Origin: Parasitella parasitica
Taxonomy: Eukaryota > Mucoromycota > Mucoromycetes > Mucorales > Mucoraceae
Direction of reading: 5' to 3'
DNA: 64,000 bases
Assembly: GCA_025201805.1 (NCBI GenBank)
Contig: MU619313.1
Span: forward strand, 34,848 to 98,847
Part shown: positions 35,277-50,385 of the stretch, piece after piece
Numbering within the stretch: position 1 is the stretch's first letter
Layout: each line of letters opens with the position of its first letter
Translations under genes and position numbers: made by a program
The notes under the pieces: generated by a model
Seen by the model: the letters and a program-made list of their open reading frames with translations, nothing else
Database searches by the model: none
Told to the model about the DNA's origin: nothing

Positions 35277-36644
35277 TTAATTGGCTTTCTTCCAAATAGC
35301 CCATTCCTCCAAGGTGTTGTCATCAATGTCATCGTATCTCATTATAAAAGCGCCTTCGCCAGCAGCCACAATCTGACTATGTGCATTGTATTAGAAGCAG
35401 CTGTTATTATGAGGTTAATCGGTCACTTACCGACAATCTCGATTAAAGACACAGCATCTGATGGCTCTAGTTGATTTCTTATGGCGTAGCTCTGCTACCT
35501 TTTCGCCAGTTTGAATATTGTACACATAAATGGCGCCATAAGCTGATCCAACGCACAAGCAACGTTCATCCACACTCACATCGAACCTAGATTTGTTTTC
35601 TTTACAGGCAAGTGAAAAAGAATGCAGCAGCTCTTGTGTCTTTGTATTCCAGAAGTGCAACTGGTTATCAATCGACTTTGTTAGCAGGTTGCCCTCTGCA
35701 AATCGAATACAATCAATATGATTGCTGCCGTGCATTTTCTTTAATACGCGCGCTTCGTTTTTGGCCACCATTAATGGCATATTGTCGTCAGTTGTATCCA
35801 TAATAGCGGGAATAGTCCATTCGCAGATATCACCCGTATGGCTCCCAGTTATGAACGTGGTACCTGAGGGATGAAAGCACTATAGCTTTCTTTGATGAGA
35901 TGACGTTTCTGGTGACATTGTAAACACTCACAGATGCAGTCAATGGAGAATTAGCTTCAAATATGACAAGGCACTTTCCTCGGCCGATATCCCATAAGCG
36001 TATGGTACTGTCCTGGGATGTTGATAGCATGTAGTTGTCATTCAGTGGATGCGATTGCAAATCAGATACTGCGTCTACACAATAGCCTGTGAGATTCCTG
36101 ATAAATTGGTCATTTTATATTTGAAGTTTTATTGCTCATACTCGTATGTCCTTTTAAAAGTATTAGTTCCTCAGAGTTTGCTAGACTCAATACATGAATC
36201 ATAGAATCGGCACCAGCCACTGCTAATAAAAGATCGCCTCCCCTGTCAAACCAACACATTGTATCCAGCTTATGCTTGCACTCATCCTTCACATTGGATG
36301 GAGTGATGTCGAAATTTGACATGATGTCTAGATGATCTCCACAATGTTCATTATCGTATATACTTAGCTAACCACATCAGCGCTTGAAATTTATATACAT
36401 ATGCATGTGCCCTTGATGCTTGATTTACCTCGCAGCCTCCTACAGAGCCAAGCACATTGGTTGTATCGATTGCATTTGCAGCGCCATTTTTCCTGCCCAT
36501 GAAAAAGGCGAGCTGTGAAATGCCATGTCCATGGTTTTCCTTGACGATTCTCCTCAGTCTCATATTTCCAAAGAGTCTCACTGCGTGCGTCTGTTTTGAT
36601 GGCGCAGGCAAATCTGGAGATAGTCTGCATTCTCTGCCCTTCAT
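35277..36644 (-). CDS. EED/ESC-like WD40 protein (putative PRC2 subunit)
   Basis: This is a multi-exon beta-propeller gene. In order it has VKENHGHGISQLAFF, NVLGSVGGCE joined to LSIYDNEHCGDHLD, and LLLAVAGADSMIHVLSL. Next come HPLNDNYMLSTSQDSTIRLW, FITGSHTGDICEWTIP, HIDCIRFAEGNLLTKSIDNQ, GSAYGAIYVYNI and AIRCCVFNRDCRQIVAAGEG. The first block, the VDCVRW.GDL.LSKS.EN-like block and the AIR...F..D...I.A..... end are the pattern of EED/ESC proteins rather than generic WD40. EED reads H3K27me3 and scaffolds the PRC2 methyltransferase. The start at 36644 is the first ATG after an in-frame stop; an upstream exon is possible. The gene is divergent from the RBBP4 gene. Confidence 0.7.
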
Positions 36645-36800
36645 CTTGGCAAGTGTGTATACGGTATATTTGCTTGATCAAAGCTTGCCTTCGTCTCTTT
36701 TGAAGTTAGCTGTGACTCTTGGTCCACAGAGGATTTTGAACGACCGGTGAGGACATATCAAAGTTGTTTCTTTCTTTTTACACCAAAAGTTGCTGCCATT
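36645..36800. promoter_or_regulatory. Short shared promoter between EED-like and RBBP4 genes
   Basis: Only 156 bp separate the two divergent start codons, so regulatory sequence is probably shared. If the EED-like gene has an upstream 5' exon, the spacer is even smaller. No specific motif was recognised. Confidence 0.45.
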
Positions 36801-38870
<2,070 letters not shown>

Positions 38871-39099
38871 ATTTTTAAAAAGGTCACGAAATTTTTGGTA
38901 TAGACTTATGCTTGAAATTTTTCAAAGATTATACAATGAACAAAGTTACTATATATACAACATGAGAAAAAAAAAAAAAAAAAGAAACTAATAAAAAATT
39001 TATATAAATTTATGGTATATCATCTCCTTTTTCTTTCTTCTTCATTTTAATATATATAAATATATATAAATATTAATCATATACAACATCAACATCAAC

Positions 39100-39563
39100 A
39101 TGTGTGATCTAAACTGGTGTCCTGTTTGCGATAAAGCCATTTCACATGAATCTGTAATGTATTTAATAATAATATAGAAGCAAGGCATCCAAGAATTTAC
39201 CATTTTAAACAGGACTCATTATATTGCTCAATTAATTGCTTCACGTTGGACACAAAGAGTCAAGTCAATCCAAGTAAATTCTTAGCATTTCTCAAGCCAA
39301 AGTCTTTAATATTGTATAAAAAAAAGCAAGAGATGAGCGTGCCAAAATTAAGCAAATCAATTTACACATCATCTACTCTATCGAATCAATTCTCTTCCGA
39401 ATTTTTCTTTGGAAAAGCCATTGATGATGACGACCTGCAGTTACCTGAATGCTGTGATTTCTGCGATAGCGTGAAAAATGAAATACACCAAGAAAACCCA
39501 CCGTTATTCTATGATAAACCATACCATACTACATCTTCTCCAATCTTTATACCCATCCCTTAA
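39100..39563 (+). CDS. Ecl1-family small zinc protein (copy A)
   Basis: This is a two-exon gene with a 59-bp intron (39154-39212). The product starts MCDLNWCPVCDKAISHES and continues DSLYCSINCF, giving a C-x2-C...C-x3-C zinc-binding arrangement. This pattern (DLNWC..C...... LYCS..C) matches the Ecl1 family of fungal lifespan/stress regulators (S. pombe Ecl1-3). Those proteins extend chronological lifespan and respond to zinc or sulphur shortage. A second Cys pair, CCDFC, appears in the C-terminal part. The total is about 135 residues. A related gene lies at 42072-42392. The ORF alone is cryptic because the conserved N-terminus is in a 54-nt exon. Confidence 0.72.
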
Positions 39564-40681
39564 TTGTATACTAATATATCCATATTTTCTTTGTTCATTG
39601 GTATATTTATACATACATTTTCATTACATAAAAAAAAAAAAAAATTCATTATCAAGTTTCTTATTCTTGGTTACTTTTATATAGTCTTATCAACGAATTT
39701 AGCTTTGAGGTCTCCAAAACCTTACGGCAAGTGCGTAAAACGTTTCATATTGTAAACTAAACTATAAACACGGTTTCCAACACTGATCTAAATTGCAGCG
39801 TCTGCTGGTAAGTGACCATACATCTTACATCTAGTTTGCATTTGTTCTATGTGGAAAAAAGTCCCGTGCACCTGAGCTATTAGTAAATTTACGTACATCA
39901 ACCCCAAAATTCTCAACGAAGCTAGGTTTTCGAATATCCAGCATCTTTTCTTATACACAATAAAATATATCATGACCCTCTAGGCATCTTAGGCCGCCTA
40001 CTAAACAGATACCACGATCTCTAATTACTAAAATACGGCAGAAATTATGATCTTTTTCGGCGGGTTCAATTTCTCAAAATAGTAACTGAATGGTTTACTT
40101 ACTATATAGCGACTATCTGGTGTATTTGCAAAAAAAAAAGCGATTACTGAAAAAAAGAATAAAGAGTTTTTTATGAGGGCGCTTGGGGCAAATCGATGGG
40201 CTTTGCTACTTTTCAAATTTTGTCGCCAAAAAATGATTAAAGTCGAAAATGATTAGATTGGCCTCAAAATGTACATGTGATTGCTATCTTTGGGCAAAAT
40301 ATCCAAAAAATACATTTCTTAAGCCAAAATTTTGGCATAAAACTAAACTCAATAAGTGCTAATAGATGCAAAGTTTATCAGCGTCTATCAATATAAAAAG
40401 TAAATTTACTTGAACATATTGTTAAAGTGTGAATCTGCGAAAAATTATATACTGTATTGCGGAAATTTTAATATTTTGATTATCACCATCAAAATCTACA
40501 GGTTTCTAACGCCTGTATACGGTATACATTAAAGTTATCTGTTTAAATTTCAGAGATCACTTTCTGCTCATTGTGTGCTTGTTGTTTTTCGAGCAATAAG
40601 GAACAGGCATATACTGAAACTATAGGTTTGAGACTAAATATCAGAAAGCGAAGAGCGAAGAGCGAAAAACGAAAAGAATAG
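39564..40681. other. AT-rich spacer between the Ecl1-like genes
   Basis: This spacer is AT-rich with several A/T homopolymers. A purine-rich imperfect repeat of GCGAAGA units lies at about 40647-40680. No convincing gene was seen. The frames of about 60 codons here are antisense or low-complexity. Confidence 0.45.
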
Positions 40682-41404
40682 ATGATTCCCTATTGCAGGC
40701 TTAACCATCATCAACCCTCCAGCTTCGTTTCTGAAGCCATCCAGTGGGATTCGAAGCAAAGTACAGTCATCCAAAGAGAAAGTAGATTACTGGAATACCC
40801 TCCAGACGCAATTTCGAATCTGTCTTCTACGCTCAATTTTGCATTACAGAAAGAAAATGAAGACTATGATGAGCAGTACATCTCTTTATTGAAAAGTACT
40901 AGAATACCCAAAGGTGTAGTGCAAGAGGCAGAAGCAAAAAGCAAGAGTCCAGAGAAAATTGCAATAATCTTAAACACCGTATATACATAGAATAAAAAGG
41001 CTGCAAGTCCAAAGAAGAATTATGAATACTGGACAGACTTTATGGAAGCTGATGTTTTTGAACACTTGATTCTACCCCGCGCTCTCGCTTTAGGCTCCAA
41101 GCAAATCAATCAAGATACCAGCTTGACTACTTTAAAAGATGAGTACAGAGTTTTAGAGATGGAAAAGAATCTTGGAAAAAAAATAATGCTCAAGACAAAT
41201 GTGCCACGACCAAGTCTCAGCACTTGCTGGTCTTGGCTGCCTTTTGTTTGGAATAACTTTCTTTTGTTTGGAATAACTTGCCCCTGTTTCGACCCAAACT
41301 CCACCACTGCCAAACGCACACAATTCAACAATTTAGCCCTATCTTTTTTTTTTTACAGAAAACAGATAATGGGTTCGCCTTTCGATGGAGGTAGTACTCT
41401 TTGA
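40682..41404 (+). pseudogene. Unidentified ORF of 240 codons broken by one in-frame TAG
   Basis: One frame runs from ATG 40682 to TGA at 41402-41404 with a single TAG at 40988-40990. The two open halves (102 and 137 codons) are in the same frame, so this looks like one gene with a point nonsense mutation. Alternatively it is a single protein with a short intron around the TAG, which I could not find. It contains an acidic first half and a second half with EYWTDFMEADVFEHLILP. Close to its end an 18-bp piece (CTTTTGTTTGGAATAACT) is tandemly duplicated. No family was recognised. Confidence 0.45.
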
Positions 41405-42071
41405 GGGTAAGTAAGCAAATATAAAAAGTGGGGATAACTCAATGTAAATCGAGCGCTGAATCTTTGGTTTTGACCTTTTGATACTATTGGGAAAGTGACA
41501 TTGGAAATCAAATAATACTACAGAATCCATGAACAAATATGTGCCTCTTGGTGAACAATGCAATGTTGTTACCAAATCTGTTTGTATACAAGTAAGTATG
41601 TGGTCATTGTGTTTGCAGCAGATGTCTATACAACCGCTTGATGAGTAACACCAACTGCTTTTCAAAATGGACGCTCGAGCCTTATTGCTTAGTACATCCC
41701 AGCATACAGTCCTTTATCAAACAGATCATAAATAAGATGTAAACAAGCGCCTATCAGATTCGTGCACTATGCGTGTATATGTATATGGGTTTGTGCCTGA
41801 CCTGAAATCCAGGATAATGTTTGCTAATGACTCACAGACTCCAAACCATTCTTTTTCATATTTTTTCTCTCTTTCTTCTTTCTTTTTCCTGTCAATACAC
41901 CATACTTTGTACGTACATTCATTTATAATAGTAATTGTAAGCGAAAGGTAGTGCTAATAACGTTACACTAACAGAGTCATACTTGCACATCACATACCCA
42001 ACACGTTTCTTTACATATATATATCATATATATGAGCCACTATACTGGCTCACAAATACATTTTTAACATT
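41405..42071. other. Spacer upstream of Ecl1-like copy B
   Basis: These 667 bp are AT-rich, with a pyrimidine tract near 41850-41890 and a short palindromic TATATATATCATATATATGA at about 42015-42034. No gene was recognised. Confidence 0.4.
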
Positions 42072-42392
42072 ATGAGCGATCTCAATTGGTGTACATTTTG
42101 CGATAATGCCGTAAGTCCCTTTTCTGTAACGATACGCTTATTTCTCTAGACGCACTAAACTTTCAACTTTATTTAGAAGTTCCTCTATTGTAGTGATCAG
42201 TGCTTAAAAGCAGATGCGCTTCGTAATCACCCTTTGTTCGGTTACAAGTACCCAGAATGCACTAATTTTTTTACTCATCGTAGTCGTAGCGCAATCATTA
42301 TCAATGGTAGTAGTCATCGCTTGCCGCCTAGTATTTTGTCTGCTATTGCTAAAGCCGTCAGCGCCCCTCTCATTCCTTCATCCAAAAATTGA
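42072..42392 (+). CDS. Ecl1-family small zinc protein (copy B)
   Basis: This is a two-exon gene with a 66-bp intron (42111-42176). The product starts MSDLNWCTFCDNA and continues KFLYCSDQCLKADA, the same C-x2-C...C-x3-C layout as copy A at 39100-39563. The tail is short and ends SKN with TGA at 42390-42392, about 84 residues in all. It is closer in size to classical Ecl1 proteins than copy A. The intron position is nearly the same in both genes (13 versus 18 codons), which supports a duplication. An ORF in another frame (42214-42426) is a shadow. Confidence 0.72.
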
Positions 42393-42913
42393 TCGCATGT
42401 TGCACAAACAGATCTTTTGTGCATAAATACATATGAACCCCTTCAGCTACCAACTTGAACTAAACTACAAATTATAAAGAAAAAATTATAGTGTGTTTTA
42501 TTAACCTCCTTTGTAACAAATGCCTCCCAGTTTTTTATATATAGACAAGGCTATAATCCCCTTCCTCTCCTCACTCATATTTCTGCTCTAATTAGCGCAG
42601 TACTTTTCTTGATCTGTATGATATTGTATTCTTTACCCCTTGTATCAATTCAAAATTACGCATATCCCTTTTTTTTATATACGCTTCGCTTGTAATTGTT
42701 GTTTGGGAGGCGGCTACTCGTCGTTGTTATTTATGTTGTTGTTAGTGAGACATATGCTCATGTCTCTCTTGCTTTCTCCTTTTTATACATTCAGATATAT
42801 CGTAAACAAAGACTTTTATTTTTTTCTTTCACTTTCTCTCTCTCTCTCTTCCTCCCTCCCTCCCTCTCTCTCTTCTTCCCTCTTCTTTCTTTCCTTTTTG
42901 ATAGACAAATAAA
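42393..42913. other. Spacer with a CT-rich tract upstream of the GPCR gene
   Basis: It holds a long CT microsatellite-like tract at about 42820-42900 directly before the GPCR start. A possible upstream coding exon for a signal peptide may exist here: an ATG near 42732 (MLLLVRHMLMSLLL...) ends at a GTAAAC donor near 42802. The acceptor GATAG before 42906 would join it in phase. This is unproven. Confidence 0.35.
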
Positions 42914-45900
42914 ATGGAAGATGAACCCACTTCACTGCAGCTGAGCCAATTCCAATATCATAAAAATACATCCGACTTAATAGATGATGGCGCCATGCAG
43001 GACTTCAAATCGTTTCATTGCCACGACAGCTTTAATAATTACACATTTCTAGTTTCCCGAAAACGAGGATCGACATTTATATATCCGTCAGAACGAGATG
43101 AATCTCTCGTTGAGCTAAAGATTGGAGCTTTGCTGCCATTTCACCAAAACAACGATCCCTGGACAAGGACCATGACGATGAGGTATAGTGATGCANNNNN
43201 NNNNNNNNNNNNNNNNNNNNNNNNNNNNNNAAAAAAAAAAAAAAAAAAAAAACAGGGCACATTAAAATTCATTTTCATTATAGTGGTATTTCTGCTATTC
43301 GATTGGCTGTAGCAGAGATAAATGCACAACGTCTTATCCCAGGCGCATACGTTACGCTGATAGAGAAGGATTCATATCCAAAAAATGTAAGAGGACAAGC
43401 TGCCATTACAGAGGCAGTGTATTCTGCTATCTCATTAATACAGGAAGGCGTGGTCGGAGTCATTGGCGATATTTCTTCTTCATGGACCTCGCTATCAGCA
43501 TTAATGACAAGCACATTACAGATACCACAGTGCTCATTTTCAGCCATAGCTAGTAAGACGATTTATGTGATGGCTTACCAACACACAGCATTAACATGAA
43601 AAACGACTGTAGCTTCCTTGTCGGATAAATCTCAATTTCGCTACTTTTTCAGAACAGCACCTACTAATTTGCTGTACTCGGATGCCGCCATTGCATTTAT
43701 TGTAAGCCAAGGATGGCCTCAGCTCGGTATAATCTATTCAAATGATGATTTTGGGCAGCAATGTAAGCCAAACACATGGCATAATGGCATACTCTATTCT
43801 TATTTCTGTTCAATACTAGTGTCCGAAAATGTTGTCATGAAAGCTCGAATGCACGATATTCACGTAAAAACTTATTTATCTTTCTACGATGATGGCCCCA
43901 AGAGCGACATCAAGAAATCGCTTGATATGCTAGTAGCAACTGGCGTTCGAGTGATATTTGTTGCTGCTGAAAACGCTGCCCAAATGGCGGTACTGACTAT
44001 TGCAGCACACAGTGGCTACATCAACGACAAAACAGTGTGGATTACAATCAACGCTGACACCAACACACTCTTTGCAGCAGTGAAAGACTATAATGCTATT
44101 TTAGGCAGACGAGCAAACAACACAGACGTCGTGCCAGCCATCTATAAAACAGCCTTCGCTGACGATGCGTCGTCCAACACAACAAAATCAGACCGAGCAT
44201 CAAGGAAGCAATCTCTGATTGACTTGATCGACCCAGTTGAATACGGTGCTCGTACAACTAACAATTTCACACAGATTGATTTCAACTCTACGTTTTCTGG
44301 CGGTGTCTTTACTTTTGATGTCTTGAAGGAATTGCCGGGATATCCTCCTTTTGACACTTTTTTGAATAAATGGTCTCATTTAGACCCTGCCATGTAATAC
44401 CTATATATATATATATATATATACATACAAAAAAAACACACATTTCGATAGCTAACCCATATGTACAATAATAGATATCCGTACGGAGGACAAAACAACA
44501 TTAGCAGCAATGAAGGTATGGCTTACTCCTGCATGATGGTCATGGCTAGCGGCTTCAATCAAACCATCAACAATTCTTCATTGCCATCTTCCCGCAAATC
44601 TGATGTGCTGAGAAAACTGGCTTCGGGCCAGCTTGGCGAATCCCTGAATCTATCGGCTTTCAACACATCCTTTGTTGGGCCAGAAGGACCTGTTGTATTT
44701 GACCAAAATGGAGACTTGACATCCGGGTAACGTTCGCTTTTGTTCAATAATAGTTTTACAATCAACTGAAAAAAAAAGTTGCTATAGAAACTTCAAGCTG
44801 TACAATCTCCAAAACGGTTCTCAAATCGAAATTGGCAACATTATCGCCGGTAATATGAATCTGACATCTCTGCCCATCTACCATGATGGCACCACAAAGG
44901 TACATGTATTTATTCGGCGCTGAAAACGGCGCATTTCTTGCTTACAATGCGTCTTATTAGTATAGATACCCACAGGTGTTCCTGATCGATTGTATCTAAA
45001 TCCAGGTTACAGCTCTCCTGTGACAATTGCTTTGCTTGTTATATCGTCAATAGGAGCCTTCATTGCGTTATTTAGCATGGTCATTGTGCTCCGGTACAGA
45101 AAGCAAGAAATTTTCAAAGCATCTAGGTATGCTATTTAGGCACACAGTGTACAGTTGACCTGTTTTAACAATATAACCGATAGCCCTTTGTTTTGCGTCC
45201 TTGAATTGATCGGATTCCTGCTTTCGTACGTCTCGCTGTTCTTTTTTGTGGGATATAGAACAAAACTAAATTGCACGCTGATCCCAATCACTTTTCATTT
45301 GGGATATTCGCTTATATTGGGGTAAGACACACGCAAATGGCTTACGGGGAATTCAAAAAAAAAGTCTCATGTCTCGTCATTTGTATAGAAACTTGATTGC
45401 CAAAAACTACCGTATATATCGTATCTTCAACAACATTTTCATCACGCGCACCGTCGTGACAGATGTCCAGCTGTTGAGAGTGTCAGGATCAATATTCGCC
45501 ACCACTTCTGTAAGGTTATACAGACATGTTGATAAAGCATCGACTGACTTGCTTTTCCCAATTTTTAGGTTATTCTGATTGCTTGGTTTGTATCTGTTAC
45601 CGTGTCAACAGTCAATGTACCGGTCTCCAGGACTGCATACTATACAGATTGCTCATATGAAGGAGGCGTAGGGCACACTGTATTTATCACGCTATTGACA
45701 TTATTCGGCTCATTCCAGCTCATGTTTGCTACCTATTTAGCGTTCAAGACGAGATCTGTGGGTCGAAACTACTCCAAGTATAGTGAATACAAGCAGATTG
45801 GACTCTCCGTGTACAACATCTTTTTTTCCGTGCTGATCGGATTCATCATCTTTTTTGTGCCGACTACAGACTACTACACTCGTCATTATCTGACAGCCAC

Positions 45901-47189
45901 TATGATTGTTTGGGCTACAACTTTTTCCCTGTTGACCCTCTTTTTGCCCAAATTGCATTCCTTCTTCTTGCCAGAAAAAGACGACGCCGCAGCCCAGTTT
46001 GGAAAGGCTTCCGATCTGAGTGGAAGGCAACGGCATAGAAACAATGCTGTCGGCAGCCCCAAATCCACCACCAACAATGACTCGTATCATGACCAGTTTG
46101 TGTCCTCAAGGCTCGACGATGATAGCATTAGCACCTACTTGATGAATTTGAATCGCATGGTCGACAATCCGCTGGAGCCTGCAGATGACTCCAAGGTGAA
46201 AATGAACAATATATCCCCCAAAGGACGAATGAATGGTATCGTGATGGAGGTACACGAGGTACGTATATATTTGTATATATACATATATATATATATACAT
46301 ATATCGCTCCTTTCGGGACACTCCTAATTGACAAATATATTAGACCGAAGTGCCCATCCAGCAGGTATTCAAGTATTTCCCGTTTTTGGCTGCATGGGAC
46401 ATGATGTCAGTTGTCTTGATGCCGAGTATATCTTATTTTAGTTTTTTTTCTGTATGTATTCCGCGAGCATAGGCCAGACAATACATGTATTCTAACCCTT
46501 CGATACAGGAAAAAACATGCAAAGGAAAGGTGTTTGCGTACTCTGGCTCCACCATAGAAACATCAAGATCAAACGAATACATTTTGAAGATCCATGGCCT
46601 TGGCATGTTCAACGTGCTAATGCAAGTAGAGTCAGAAAAGGAATTGATTAAATGGAACGACTGGTTCAACACTCGCGTAAAGTCCTCTCCTACAGCATAT
46701 TCATCTACAACATCAACTCCAACCAAAGAAGAGGGACATGCCCTTTTAAGCTCATCGCTCCTCCCTAAAATGGATCAGTCGAATGATGACAATGACAAGC
46801 TAAAAAAGTCAATAAGAAGATTGACAAGGCAATCACGACAAGACTCTGGACTCACCACACACCATTTGTTAGCTGATGACGATGGAGACTATGGCGATGA
46901 CGATGACGATGACGACGACGATGATGGCGATGAACAGATCCACGAGCAAGATGGTATGAGAGAAAGTGAACGAGCAAATCAAACAGCACTTGATGGCCAG
47001 TATCTCCACTCTATATCGTTAGATTCAGTCTCTCGAAGGTCTGATGAGGAAGAACAGAGCCCTAACGAAAGATCTTCGTTCTATGCTTCCTTTGCACAGT
47101 ATCTGAATAGCCCACATACAACAACCAATTTAGGGTCGGCAACCACAGTCGTTGTGCCTGAAAATGAAAATGATGATAGCCGCGTGTAA
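42914..47189 (+). CDS. Class C (GABA-B-like) G protein-coupled receptor with C-terminal PH-like region
   Basis: A gene of about 12 exons. The N-terminal part is a periplasmic-binding-like (ANF receptor) ligand domain: IGALLPFHQ, AIRLAVAEIN, GVVGVIGDISSSWTSLSALM, QFRYFFRTAP and GWPQLGIIYSNDDFGQQ. The seven-helix domain spans about 45010-45960 (VTIALLVISSIGAFIALFSM, FCVLELIGFLLSYVSLFFFV, NLIAKNYRIYRIF, IGLSVYNIFFSVLIGFIIFF). The NLIAKNYRI(Y)RIF motif is typical of GABA-B-type receptors. The cytoplasmic tail contains a segment like a PH domain (VFAYSGSTI...EYILKIHG...QVESEKELIKWNDWF) and then a poly-D stretch. The ligand is unknown. The annotated start lacks a signal peptide. A 35-bp assembly gap lies in its first clear intron. 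Confidence 0.9.
43196..43230. other. Assembly gap (35 N) followed by an A run
   Basis: The run of N lies inside an intron of the GPCR gene. The donor is GTATAGTG at about 43183 and the acceptor CATTATAG near 43284, with a poly-A run of about 22 right after the gap. The true length is unknown, but the exon join (TMTM|SGISAIRL) is in phase, so no coding sequence need be missing. Confidence 0.9.
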
Positions 47190-47363
47190 CTTAATTTCTT
47201 TATGTTGCTGGTCCATCATTAAAAGACTAATTGCATGTATTGTTAATAAAATATGTATAAAAATATTGCAAAGAGAATATATTATTGTACATGTCTGGTT
47301 TATATACGTATATCATTGAATATATATGACTAGTCTAGAAATATGGAGAAGGAGCATCAGTAT

Positions 47364-49133
<1,770 letters not shown>

Positions 49134-50385
49134 GATTGAAGTTGAATTTACAGGGCAAAAAGAGAGAAAGAAAGAAAGTAAAAGAAACTGGGTAAAAGGG
49201 ACGAAACTGGGAGCTTTTATATTGTGCCATGTTGGTTTTTTGGCCTCAACTCCGTTGTATTTGCAGTTTATAATCCATCTCCACTATTGTGTCTCGCTAT
49301 AAAAGGGTAACATTTAAGGATTTTGTTTGAATTGTTCAGTCTTGCTGGTTCCTTTTTTATAGATGGAACACTGAGATATTAAGCTGCTACTGGACATGAA
49401 AATCAAAGTTTTGCTCTTTTTTTTTTAAAGGAAAAGAGATGAATTACATACAACCACCTACTTCCACTCTTAAATGTATTTAAATCAGATAAATGCGTAT
49501 GGTAGTTGATCACAAAAAAGTGGCTCTACATATTGACTGGATCGTAAGCCCCTCAGCTTTTTTCCCACATATTTTAATAATCCAGCTACTGCATCAAGCT
49601 TGGTGCACGTCAAAATAAACAAGAAGCCCTTTATGCGCGGAAGAAAACAATTGTATTGACCGTTGTTATAGTAACCACCCCCTCGTCTCCTTTCCAAATC
49701 ATCTTGTTACTTCTTTCAGTGTGTAGACGTTATCCAAAATAACTCGAAATACCTTATCTTTTTCTTTATAAAGAACACGCTAATTCAAGTAGCACATATA
49801 ATTTTATAGCACAACAGGGGGGGGGGCCCAAATGTCACACGAATAGACCACCTGTCAAAAATTTAAGAGATTTCTATATGTATTAGCTCTTATAATCTCA
49901 CCTGGTATTTTGAGATTATGTGTTGAGCATATATTTTTAAAATGATCTACTTGATTTATATCGCAGATATTTTGTTCAATTTACCCCACATTGACACTTT
50001 TTGTTGCACAAACATTGCTGTCGCTGTTTGGTGTCTACAAGAAATTATGCGGAGATCTTTAAATTTCGACACATGTAGCCCGAGACATTAACTTTTTAGT
50101 AGAGCTATATACCATACAAATACAGCGTTCCTCTTCTTGCTTATAGAGCTTTAATAACTTTTTTTTTTCTTGTCGAAAACTGATCGTGTTGTCTACAATG
50201 GATGTTATTCAGTGCTCATATATGTGATGGCTATTTGTCACAATGTAGTTGAATGCACGCTTTGGACAAAATGCAAGTTGTATGATGATATTGATGCAGT
50301 ATCGTAAGTTGCTTTTTTGACCATAATCATTACTCAGAAAGGTATATTTATTATTCTTTAAAATGCAAACAGTTGATCATTACTA
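49134..50385. other. Spacer between ALT1 and MLP1 genes
   Basis: These 1.25 kb contain the ALT1 promoter (AGAAAG-type purine repeats at about 49165-49185), a G9 run at 49817-49825 and the MLP1 3' flank. No convincing gene or RNA was found in either strand. Confidence 0.45.

Noticed and set aside
42640-42912. Frame of 90 codons ending in an S/L/P-rich tail
   Set aside because: The tail comes from a CT microsatellite. The first part may hold a signal-peptide exon, but the frame as a whole is not a protein.
44402-44423. (TA)n tract as a possible regulatory element
   Set aside because: It lies within a GPCR intron and is an ordinary microsatellite; a similar tract lies in another intron near 46268-46300.
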